Assembly (NCBI RefSeq): GCF_000218685.1
Contig: NW_006763296.1
Location: 1,632,907-1,696,906 of the forward strand
Length of the DNA stretch: 64,000 nt
Origin: Serpula lacrymans var. lacrymans S7.9
Taxonomy: Eukaryota; Basidiomycota; Agaricomycetes; Boletales; Serpulaceae
Reading direction: 5' to 3'
Shown: positions 35,879 to 46,459 of the stretch, piece by piece
Layout of the letters: each line of letters starts with the position of its first letter
Numbering within the stretch: position 1 is the first letter of the stretch
Made by a program: the position numbers and the translations under genes
Notes under the pieces: model-generated
What the model saw: only the letters and a program-made list of their open reading frames with translations
Databases searched by the model: none
Told to the model about the DNA's origin: nothing

Positions 35879-36889
35879 ATGACCGCCATAACTCAGAACC
35901 TGCCATGGTTCATTCGCGACCTCGGAGTCTCCATCGTTGGTGAGGTAAGTGATGCATCCCCTAAGGTACAGGTTCTGGTGAATGACATGCTACCTAGAAA
36001 TGTTACGCCTCGCTGGTCGAGAATTTGAATATTCAAGATGCGGAGTGTCTCAAATACTCGCTTTCAAAAGGCTTAGGCCTTGGTATTGTAGTTGGAGGTT
36101 CTATAATGAAGGTCCCCCAGTTATTGCTTAGTGAGTGTCCCAGTGGTTTTGGCTACAACTATCACTGACTTCTCCGCAGTCCTCTCCGCGCGGTCTGCTC
36201 GTGGCTTATCTCTACCAGCATATGTTCTCGAGACGCTGGCCTATGCTATCACTTCCGCTTATTCGTATCGCAGCGACTTTCCCTTCTCGACCTATGGAGA
36301 AAACTTATTCCTCACCATCCAGAATACCCTTATCACTCTTCTAATCATTCAATATCCTACTGCTTTGGCAAAAAAATCCCAAAATAAAACCTCTCAGCTT
36401 GCTGTGGCTACTGTTGCGACTGTAGCTGCTGGCTTCACATTATACAGCCTTCCCAAGGACACACTAGCTCTTCTCCAACTGGCTACTCTGCCTCTATCTC
36501 TGTTCTCCAAACTCCCTCAAATTATGCAGAATTCTCGTGCACAATCTACCGGACAGCTCTCTGCCTTTGCTGTTATTTCCCAAATTGCTGGCTGTCTCGC
36601 CCGGTTATTTACTACCGCTACTGAAGTGGGCGACGCTATTGTGACTGCTGGCTTTGCGCTAGCGCTCGTACTAAACATCATCTTGGGCGCACAGCTGTGG
36701 ATGTACTGGGGTAAAGATGAGAAAGAGGACTTTGGAAAGACACGCATTGGCGTCCTTAGCGAGAAGGAAAAGGAAGATTGGGCACCAGAAAGGCAGAGCA
36801 GGGTAGATGTCGTTGTCACACCCAAGTCCCCTGTTCCACGTCACACTTCTTCGCCCTCTGGCAGAAGATGGTCCAGAAAATTAGATTGA
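35879..36889 (+). CDS. MPDU1: Mannose-P-dolichol utilization defect 1 protein (MPDU1, PQ-loop)
   Basis: Three exons (35879-35944, 35998-36130, 36180-36889) give 302 residues. The protein has two PQ-loop repeats: KVPQLLLILSARSARGLSLP in the first half and FSKLPQIMQNSRAQSTGQLS in the second, in about seven hydrophobic segments. MPDU1 homologues in the ER membrane are needed for use of dolichol-linked mannose and glucose in N-glycan and GPI-anchor assembly. A charged cytosolic tail (about 60 residues) is longer than in animals. The gene runs divergently from the Wss1-type gene, with 234 bases between start codons. Confidence 0.92.
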
Positions 36890-37040
36890 TTTTCTGCCTA
36901 TTGTATTTATAGTTACTATTAGATATTGGCTATTTGGACTAATCGTTATCCAACTCATGAAATCTATATAAAAAGAGCGCCAGATCATGATGTCACATCT
37001 CTTCCAGTGAACTAGAATGTGACCATGCGCCAAGAAAGTA

Positions 37041-38745
37041 TTAACCTTGACCAGCATTACCCGTTGACCACTGTTTCCACCACTCTGGAGTTAAGTCGTT
37101 GCGCCTTCGCTCCAACTTTTTCAGTGTATTTTTTAGCGATCGAACAAAATCGCCCCCTGCCATCCGTTCTACTTTCAGAGGGCCAAAACTCGTTGAATCA
37201 GGAGGAGATTTAGGTGCTTGGCGGGCCACCTGAGAAGAACTTCTCCAAGAAATCTGAAAGGTTCTTTCTGATGAGGACTCATCAATAGGTATTTTCTAAT
37301 TTCCAGAATGAGCCCAGTCGGAAGATTCACAATTAATTACTGAACTGACCTTCAATGTGTCCTTCAAGCCAGCGATCTCTGCACCTAGATTCAACCAATC
37401 TTGGACTGGAAGGACCTCATCTCTCGTCCATTCACGTACTCTTGGATCGTCCATGTTAATCGGATCATCGCTGGCCAAGATTTCTGTCATGCCCGGTTCG
37501 AATAGTGTGGCGCTGAGCCAATTTTCCAAGGCCCCAGCAGCCACGGTGTCACCTCTAGGTATCAGCTTGAGCTGTGCGAAGAGGGAAGGTTTCCCTCCGT
37601 GAGTTATGAGGTCTGGCGAACTGGGATCTTCTGTGGAAGCGGCTGTTTCTTGTGCAAAAAAGCGTCCCTGTATATGAAATGAGGGTTACGAAGTTGAGAA
37701 GTGGTAGGAACAAGTCACTGGGAGACGCACTGGTTTGGAATAGGCCTCTAGGATGACAGTCATATATGTTGATGGCGTAGCTAAGGGATAACGCATGAGA
37801 TAGATAGGAATGAGAACGGGATATGCAGCAAGCTGATGGTCAAGAGAATCAGGAGTTGGTCACTGTCAGTTGCTCTATGAACACACCAGGTTTGGCTTCA
37901 CGGAGGCGGGGTGAAAGCGAAAGCCATCACAGACAGTGGCCTGAGTAAATGACAACTTGCGTACTTGTTCCGGCAGTGAAAGAGGGGTTATGGTAAACGG
38001 GAGACACATCACGTTGTCGCTGGATTGACGAGTGAGTGTTTCAGAAAATGGGACGGTCTGCCGCGGGTCCATATTCTTGTTTATGAAAGCAAGTCTTCCA
38101 AGCAGATCTAATGAATAACCTTCCAACAAAAGAGTAAGACAATTAAACAGCCCCCCAGTGAAGTGGTTATATTAGCTAACCTGGTAGGTATCTATACAAA
38201 ATAAGCAAAATGATCTAATGTTTACAAGATAAAGCTCACGATTGGGAGAAATACGCGTTTACGGGTTGCTGGCTGGGAAGTAAGGAATGAAAAAGAGATG
38301 AGGGAGGAAGACCTGAAGAACCTGTTGGGCATCCTCGGACTCCGAGTTGTGTGGAGATAACCAAGCATTGGCCTGTAGCTCAGCATCTACAAACCAAGCT
38401 GGGAGATAAATTGGTTGTATTTGTGCGGGTTGCATAGGTATGAAACCAAATCCTGGAAGATACTTTGCGCCGAGTGAAGGGAGAACGCTCGGAAAATTCC
38501 AGGTTGAGGATGAAGCGAAAGGGCCCAGATGAGCTATGGCTTCATCTTTTGAAAATGCAAAAGGAAATGCTGTTGTACATTACGCAGAAGGTAAGTTGTG
38601 AGTTTGTATTTAAAAACATACACCAGATACCTCTAGTTTTGGAGTGGTATATAGTATTGCTCCCAGGACTTGAAGAAGTTGCCAATTTGCGATACAAACC
38701 GAGCCTGAGAGAGCGACAAGCAACACGGTGCAATCGAGATAACAT
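37041..38745 (-). CDS. Conserved-looking fungal protein of unknown function, possible mitochondrial targeting
   Basis: I do not recognise the family. The start MLSRLHRVACRSLRLGLYRK is rich in Arg, Leu and Ser without acidic residues, as in mitochondrial presequences. Exon 1 (38745-38631) joins in frame to 38569-38322, with FPFAFSKDEAIAHLGP and YLPAWFVDAELQAN. Later exons include SLDLLGRLAFINKNMDP (about 38115), PVLIPIYLMRYPLATPSTY (about 37780), GAEIAGLKDTLK (about 37350) and a basic C-terminus with SLKNTLKKLERRRNDLTPEW and stop at 37041. Exons between 38321 and 38120 are uncertain; a small 10-base exon may be used. The hydrophobic block near PIYLMRYP suggests membrane contact. Confidence 0.6.
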
Positions 38746-39000
38746 TTAGATAAGCGCTAAGATGTATGGGAGTTGCTGTAAGTTTTCACTGAGCTGGCAT
38801 GTCTAGATTCCTGAAGTAATAGCTGAGAGCAAATGTGAAATAATAAATTGGCATGGGATCGTCACGTGACCAGACGCGACGTTTTGTGTAACACAGCCAC
38901 GCTTTTAGTTGCACTGCGTCACTCGATGACGTCGAAGCCATGGTCGTTGTACAGTTTTGTTCGGTTCGTCGCCCTCTGTTACATCTTTTTACTTACCACG

Positions 39001-40432
39001 ATGACGCTCATTCTTTCAGTCAACACAGGCTCTTCTTCCCTCAAGATTTCACTATATAAGTCTGCCCCTCAGATTTCTCTCCTTCTCTCCTCGTCCACCT
39101 CGTCCATCTCTTCTCCCAAAACAGCGTTCTCCCTCAAGTCATCCTCAGAGAACATCGATACTATCAACTTGACTGATGTACAACAAATCAATGACCATAC
39201 TTCCGCATTCACGTATTTCCTCGATAGCTTAAAGCATCAGGTTGGTATAGACATAAACCATATCTCTCATGTCTGCCACAGAGTCGTGCATGGCGGTGAT
39301 TTTTCTAACCCAGTCGTCATTGGAGATCAGTCGTACCATCATATAGAAGAGCTTTCGGATCTGGCACCTTTGTGAATAGTTTCTACCACTCATTAAGCTA
39401 TGTGTATCCTCATTGATTATCACAGACACAATGGGGCAGCGTTATCTGTCATCAAAGCAGCTGTATCTGCGCTTCCACATGCGAAATCAATTGCATTTTT
39501 TGACTCTGCATTCCACGTGAACCTTCCCGCCCATGTATCAACCTATGCGATAGATCAGGCTGTAGCCACAAAACGTGGCCTCAGAAAATACGGCTTCCAC
39601 GGCCTGAGCTGTGTGTAATTACCCCTTTCCGACTTTCATGTTACTCACTACATCGACTTAGATGCTTTTGTCCTCCGGTCCGTCGCAAACTATCTGAACA
39701 AGGTACACTGGCTCTCACCCACCTTCCAAGTATTATTCACCCCTTTCCCCGTAGCCACCTTCTCAAGTTAATATAATAACTCTTCACCTTGGATCGGGTG
39801 CATCTGCCTGCGCAATCAGGGATGGGTGTTCTGTGGACACTTCAATGGGTCTCACTCCCCTTAGCGGTCTGCCAGGAGCTACGCGTGCGGGTGACATCGA
39901 TCCTAGCCTCATCTTTCACTACTTTTCCGACCCTCCTCACACTGCTGCGCGCATGTCCCACGATCCCAATCTCGCAAGGGATGTGCACGTCACAGAGGCA
40001 GAAGATGTACTCAACACGAAAGCAGGATGGAAAGCACTGACGGGAACCGCTGATTTTGGGGATGTCGTGGAACAGATAAGAAGAGGGGACAACGACAAGT
40101 GCAAACTTGCTTTCGACTTGTTTGTGGATAGAATCCTCCATTATGTCGGTGCATATTTTCTGACCTTGCGCGGGAACGTTGATGCCTTGGTTTTTACTGG
40201 TGGGATTGGGGAGCGGTGTTCAGAGCTAAGAGAAGCTGTTGCATGTGCTATACAATGTCTCGGATTCGTGGAAATCGACAAGGAAAAGAACGCCAATATC
40301 GATGAAAATCAAGTGGTTTGCGATATAGGCTCATGCGTTATAGGCTCGGGACCCGAAAAAAGGTTGATTGTATGCCATACAGATGAACAATTTGAAATGG
40401 CTAGGCAATGTGTCGTGGAGAAAATTCTCTGA
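39001..40432 (+). CDS. ack: Acetate kinase
   Basis: Four exons (39001-39371, 39426-39610, 39662-39702, 39755-40432) give 424 residues. The enzyme interconverts acetyl phosphate plus ADP and acetate plus ATP. Family motifs are all present in order: LSVNTGSSSLKI, CHRVVHGGDF, FFDSAFH, RKYGFHGLSY, HLGSGASACAI, DTSMGLTPLSGLPGATRAGD and VFTGGIGER. In basidiomycetes this enzyme is thought to work with phosphoketolase (Xfp), which makes acetyl phosphate; no such gene is in this window. The start at 39001 gives the family-typical MTLILSVNTGSS; earlier in-frame ATGs at 38848, 38926 and 38940 would add sequence without homology. Confidence 0.94.
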
Positions 40433-41099
40433 GGACAAAATGAGAGTAAGAGGCGCAGTATACTTGATGGGATAAACAAAGGTTGGTTAGTTTATACGTT
40501 TTCTGATTTCCATTGCGCTGAACTCAAGTTTGTCATTGGATTTTAAGTTCAAAAGTACATGGAGAACTTTTGAGCACATACCCGGAAAAGCCTGGTATGA
40601 TGATCAACACTTTGATTAAAACAACAAATGTATAATAGGGAGGTTGGGAGAAAAGAGTATATTTTCATATTTTCATATTTGTTTGCTAGAATAGCAGAGA
40701 ACTAGCAGTCTTGGACCAGTATGAGTAGGTCATGACCAAACTTACTACTCCCTGACAAAAAGTTTTTGACATTTTATATTCCGCCAGGATCAAGAATTGT
40801 TACAAGCTACCATATGCTAGTGTACATGCTTTCTCATTTGGGAAGCATTCACACTTACTGATTGTAACTCGTAAGCTGTAAGGAACACGTACTACGTCGA
40901 ACTTCAACTGATTACGCCGTCAGGCATCAAAGAAAGCGTGATCATGCTCATCCGCTGAGGTCAATCATGCGAGTCAATTTCTTTAGGTCCATACTAGGCT
41001 TTCGTGGTTCGATGCGGCAAGGAAATTGCTGTGGGTGACTGCAAAAATGAAAACAATTAGTACGTGTACTTCTAACATAACAAAAAAAAAGAAGGAAAA
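40433..41099. other. Spacer between convergent acetate kinase and P450 genes
   Basis: About 670 bases holding two 3' ends. Apart from a short 'atattttcat' doublet near 40660-40680, I see nothing in it. Confidence 0.5.
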
Positions 41100-43133
41100 T
41101 CACGTTGTTAACCCCTTCGTCCACTGTGCTTCAAAGTCCACCTCATTTCCTCGTTCATCGATGGCTTTCTTTATAGTGAACACAGCAAGGAATGACACTA
41201 TGGCGGACCACACGCTTGCGTCAGCGGCATGTCGACCGACACAAATGCGCCGTCCAAAACCGAACACATAGCTAGCGTTGTCGTCAGTAAGCCTGCCCTC
41301 AGAAAGAAACCTATCAGGTTCGAATGAGAACGGGTTGAAGTATATGCTCTCGTCATGCGACATAGCCCTGCGAAACATCGTACTCAGTCTGAATATTGGT
41401 TAAGAAATGTCTAACTGACCATGCGTTTGCGATGACAGTTGCTCCTGCAGGGCGAAAAAATATCCGATTCAACGTTATAATCGCAAGGATAGTATAGTCA
41501 CCAACCCTTAGGTAAGTGGTACCCTTCGTAGATATCATCGTTGGAAACTGCGTGTGCAATACCTGGAGAGAATATCAGCGTGATATCGGACTTGAGAGGG
41601 GCAGCATACATACCCAATGGCGCGACAGGATGCCACCTTAGTGTTTCACGCAAGACGGCGTCGATGTACGGCAATGATGGCCTATCATCGAAAGAGGGAA
41701 GCCTGTTATGACCTACCATAGTATCAATCTCGGATTGGGCCTTCGCCTGGACTTGTGGGTTTTGTATCATGGCTAGGAAAAAGGTAGCCATCGCCGAAGC
41801 GGTCTGTGTATTATATTCCGTGAGCTGAGATGGAGAAAGAAGGTATCTGGTTTACTCACAGTTTCTGCCGCAGCTAGACTATACGTGTGAGTAGGGTGAT
41901 CATTGGATTACGTGACGATACTGGCATCTTACCTATGTAGGCGGAAGCAGCAACTTCCTTAACTAGCTGTTCGCGCTGGTCGGTATCCTCGTCCTTGATT
42001 CGGTTTAGCAGATCGGAACACAGGGACGGTGCCAAAGCGTCCTCAGCCTGGTATGTGAAGTCTGAGAAATGTTTTATTGCTGAGAGGGAGGCCAATACAC
42101 ACCATGCTCTTTTTGACATGCTGGAAAGGTAATTCCACCATTTTCTTGCTTTCATCACGGGTATACTGAGCTTTCTTCTGGAAACCAGCACCAGGAAACC
42201 AGGAAGGGAGACGGATGACTTGATAAAGACGAAAACAGTCAGTCATGCCTATAAGTCTAGTGCAAAAGTGAGCTTACGGCTTGGAAAAGCGTTAAGAATC
42301 GCTGCTGCCTCGGTTGTCATAACCTCAACGGCAACTTTGAGAGCATTATTAATGGTCGCTACAAGCGGGTCATGCTGGGGTGCTGATTCATAGCTGTAAG
42401 TAACAGCCATCATAGCAGAAGAAGCCAGGCTATACTACATCTTCAGCGTCAGATATCACACGATCAGCCTTCAACGACATACGTGCGCAAATGGTCTGGA
42501 TAATTCTCAGGACTTTCCATCCTGTTGAGGAGGAACCCATATGCTTTTTGCATTTGTACGGGGCGGTAGGTGAGTGCAGCTTCAGGCCGGAAAGCTTGGT
42601 GGAGGAGCCGTCTGCATTGCCGCCATCTGTCACCATAATGCATAAATGCAGCATTCCAGTCCTGTCCGAATCTACGAAAACGGAACGGCCATGGTGTTAT
42701 AGCTAATTCACGTGGATAGATGTCGAGGGCTTTGCATACAAGACGTTGGTAACGAGCACCGGTCTATCAGAGAAGTTGGCTGATCGTCGGACCATGAGAT
42801 CTTTTGCAATCTTCTCAGAATTGATGATGATGATATCTTTGTTAAGTAGACGAGAATACATGATAGGACCTGAGACGTGAACCGAGGTGTCCATGGGATG
42901 GGTGTGGTGACATTGGGGCGCAGGAACGCACCATATGTTTTCCCCCACTCTGTGTAGGTCTCCCAAGGTTTACTATTGTCCATGCTGAACAGATTCCCGA
43001 CCAACGGTAACGGAGGTGGTCCAGGTGGAAGAGGAAGGCCAGTTCGCCTTGTCCATGTGAATACGTGTCGTAGGATATAGAGCAAGACGAGAACCCCAAA
43101 GAGAGTAACTATACCAGTGGAAGCCAGCGCCAT
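41100..43133 (-). CDS. Cytochrome P450 monooxygenase, copy 1
   Basis: Eleven exons (43133-42932, 42869-42740, 42671-42483, 42429-42278, 42218-42103, 42047-41933, 41873-41860, 41803-41614, 41562-41506, 41444-41420, 41367-41100) give 485 residues. An N-terminal anchor (GIVTLFGVLVLLYILRHVF) and Pro hinge LPLPPGPPPLPLVGN mark a microsomal enzyme. The I-helix ends in AAAETTASAMA, the K-helix motif ETLRWHP and PERF-type FEPDRFL are present, and the haem loop is FGFGRRICVGRHAAD. The seventh exon is only 14 bases. It shares all internal exon lengths with the P450 at 43801 and is its mirror neighbour. The clan resembles basidiomycete CYP families of secondary metabolism; the substrate is unknown. Confidence 0.92.
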
Positions 43134-43800
43134 GGTAGCAGGAAGAGAATAGGATTAGGGTGTGTGTATAGACTATATAGGGAGGTGAGCGCTCATTACA
43201 TCTTGCTTGGTGTTGAAGATGCTGGACTGGGACCATGATTTCCCAGTTTACTTCATGAACGGCCCGGGTCTAATATCTGGTCATCCTATTAATAATGTGG
43301 CTCCTCCATTCGGGTTAACATCATTCAGTGAGTCTTACTTATTCCAGTCACTTGTTTCGAAACGGCGTTGACGATGTCATGTCTAATGGCTTGGAAGGCG
43401 TGAATGGCGGCACAGCCTGGATGGATTTAGAAGTAAACATTATAACAAACTAACGTCAGCTAACTCAGCCGTAGACTTCATATTTGGAAATTTGGACGCG
43501 ATCTAGGAGATTTCGAATAATCCAGATGGAAGATATATCATATACGTACGTCTGTTCCGAGTGTCCTGGAAAAATCGGAAATTTAATGCAGTTTCCAGTC
43601 ATTGATATTGCTACTAGTACCGTGTCAGACCCGATTTACGTCCCCCGTCTGATGCGGCATGGCTTGGAAGGCATGAACGCGAAGCCCGAAACTTGACCTC
43701 GTGAAAGAGCTATGGCCAGCCTAGAATGGCATTGTCCAGCATATATCTACATTCCTACACTCGGATGTTTCCAAATCGCCTTCTTTTTCACCCCCCCAGT
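43134..43800. promoter_or_regulatory. Shared divergent promoter region between two P450 genes
   Basis: The start codons of the two P450 genes face away from each other across 667 bases. A TATA-like 'ctatatag' lies at 43173-43180, 40 bases from the copy 1 start. A near-identical 19-base word, 'atggcttggaaggc(g/a)tgaa', occurs twice in the same orientation at 43386-43404 and 43659-43677. A small open frame at 43484-43696 is not supported. Co-regulation of both genes is inferred. Confidence 0.5.
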
Positions 43801-45884
43801 ATGTCTGCCTCAGCAATGGTAGATAATGCACGTTATGCTATTCCTCTGGCTGTTTTACTGGTCGCCATAGCTCTTGCCAAGCGTGCCGCGAGAAACTCCA
43901 GGCCCCCCCTTCCACCTGGCCCTACTCCGCTCCCTATAGTTGGCAATATGCTTACGGTAAATCCTACTGAACCTTGGATTACATATACGGAGTGGGGAAA
44001 GGCTTATGGTACGCTCCATGGTTCTTTAGTTATCACTAATTTTTGTCTAACATATACTTTTGTGCGTACGGTTTAGGTGACATAATCTACTCTCGCCTGC
44101 TGAACCAAGAAATAATCGTTATCAATTCGGAGAAGGTTGCAAGAGACCTGCTTGATCACCGCTCAGGAAATTTTTCAGACAGACCCACAATTGTGACCAC
44201 AGAATTGTACGAGACCCGTGTCGCTCCAAAGCCAACGGTTTTTACTAAAGTCTCTTGCAGTTTTGGATGGTCCTACAACACCGGTTTTATGCGATATGGG
44301 GATAGATGGCGCCAACACAGACGATTATTTCACCGGGTGTTTAAACCCGAGGTAGCTCTTGCTTATCGCCCTTTGCAAATGCGGAAAGTACATCAGTGTC
44401 TGGTCGGCTTAATTGAAACACCTAAAGAATATGACAGTCTCTTGCAGACGTGAGTTTCTACTCTGTATTCATTGTTATGTTAGTGACTCCGTATGGTAGA
44501 TTATCTGCCTCTGTTATTATGGCGATTACCTACGGGTATGATACGGCCCCACGTCACGACCCGCTGGTAGCAGTCGTCGAAAGCGCGATTACCCTCGCTC
44601 TCGGTGCAATAACACCCGAGGCAGCCGCAATACTCAGCGCATATCCATTCCGTAGGTCATATTTCAGTCCCGCTTCCAGCTACATTCCTCATGCAGCGCA
44701 ATAGTCCTTCGACTACCCTCTTGGTTCCCTGGAGCAGGTTTTCAAACAAAGGCTCAGCAGAGCCGCGATGTCAGCATAGAAATGGTCGAAGCGCCTTTTA
44801 GACACGCTAAACAGTGTATCGTACGTGTTTTATCTTACCAGCTCTATTTTTGTTAATATTCCACACTCTTCATAACCAGTCTTCAAATATACCAATATCA
44901 TGCGTGTGCTCAGATCTCTTGAGCAAGGCCAGTAATGAAGATGACGTCAACCTCGAGCAAGCAATCAAGGATCTTGCAGCCACCTCCTTCGTTGGTACGG
45001 TCTTATTTCACAAAACCATATATTACTGTCTCACTCTGAAAATACACTCGCTGGACCTTTAGCTGCGGCGGAAACCGTAAGTCATTTTTGAGTCCTCCTT
45101 AATGTTCGTCAACTTATCTTGTTATAGACTTCTTCAACTCTACTTGTTTTCGTCCTGGCGATGTTGCTTCATCCAGAAATCCAGAAGAAGGCTCAAGTAG
45201 AGATCGATGCTGTTGTAGGCCAAGGAAGGCTCCCGGATTTTGATGACAGAGCGTCAATGCCATATATTGATGCAATCGTTCGCGAAACACTTCGGTGGCA
45301 CCCCGTCGTACCGCTGGGTAAGTCTTGTCTGCCCTTCGATGAATTGTGAGTTTCATTCATTGTCAGGTATTGCGCATGCTGCTACCGAAAGTGACGTGTA
45401 TGAAGGATATCATATACCCAAAGGTTTGTGCATGCATATTGATTGCACAAATCTGGCGTAATGTTAACTGTGCTGCCTTTAGGAGCGACTGTAATTGCGA
45501 ACGCATGGTGAGCATATATTCTATTTATACCTTCTCTGTCACATTAAATGACACGGGCGGAAACGCAGGGCTATGTCACACAACGAAGACAAGTACCCAG
45601 ATCCGTATACATTCAAACCAGAAAGATTCTTGGTAAATGGAGAACTCAATGACGATACTGCCATATATGCCTTCGGTTTTGGAAGACGGATTTGCGTTGG
45701 ACGACACGTTGCTGATGCGACCGTATGGGCTGCTATCGCTTCCATACTGGCTGCGTTCAACATCAAGAAGGACAGGGATGAGCATGGGAACGAGATTGAA
45801 ATTGTACCACAGTGGACGACTGGAGTGACCACGTATGTTCCCTCATTTTCTTCAGGATATGAAGTTCTCATTAGAGATGATTAG
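43801..45884 (+). CDS. Cytochrome P450 monooxygenase, copy 2
   Basis: Eleven exons (43801-44008, 44077-44206, 44261-44449, 44500-44651, 44705-44820, 44880-44994, 45063-45076, 45128-45317, 45367-45423, 45483-45507, 45569-45884) give 503 residues. Exons 2 to 10 have exactly the lengths of copy 1 (130, 189, 152, 116, 115, 14, 190, 57, 25). Motifs are LPPGPTPLPIVGN, AAAETTSSTLL in the I-helix, ETLRWHP, FKPERFL and the haem loop FGFGRRICVGRHVAD. The C-terminus is 16 residues longer than in copy 1. All exons are open, so both copies look functional. A start at 43726 would add 25 residues ahead of the membrane anchor; 43801 fits the family better. Confidence 0.92.
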
Positions 45885-46459
45885 ACATCCTCTACCTTTG
45901 CCGTGCTACTTTGAGTCTCGACTTCCGGGAATGACCACAGAGAAACTGGTCCAAATGATTGCTACGGCTGAATGAGGAAAGCTGGACGCATGTATGAGGC
46001 TTTAACGACTCATCAATGTGTAGAACAGCTCTACGTAAAATATGTTTTTTCTCACGAGATCTATCCAAGCTGAGTGGGTTTGATGTAGTATGCTTGTTTG
46101 TTCTGCCTGTCTTATAAAGCAGCAGTGCTATTGCCTATAGATGGTGTCAATGGCAAGTGGGGAAGACGGCTATAACACGTATCTCCCAAGATTATCAAAG
46201 GGTTGGGCCATTGCAGTAATGGTTGTGTGACCTATGCCTCACTCCGGATTGGCAGATTTCTTCAGTCAATGTCCAAAACCCTTTATGCCCTTGGCATGCA
46301 CGTATAAAGACTGAGACCATTACCTGTAAGCTATGCAACTTCTGGTTGGATTCTGATCCTTGAAGCTCGTAAAATGCATTTAGTTGTATGAGTAACTATA
46401 GGATTATTCCTGAGCCCCAAACCACAGCTCTTGGCTCCGGTGAGTGTCCTGTGTCCTAT
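45885..46459. other. Spacer between P450 copy 2 and esterase A
   Basis: Convergent gene ends. No further feature recognised. Confidence 0.5.
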
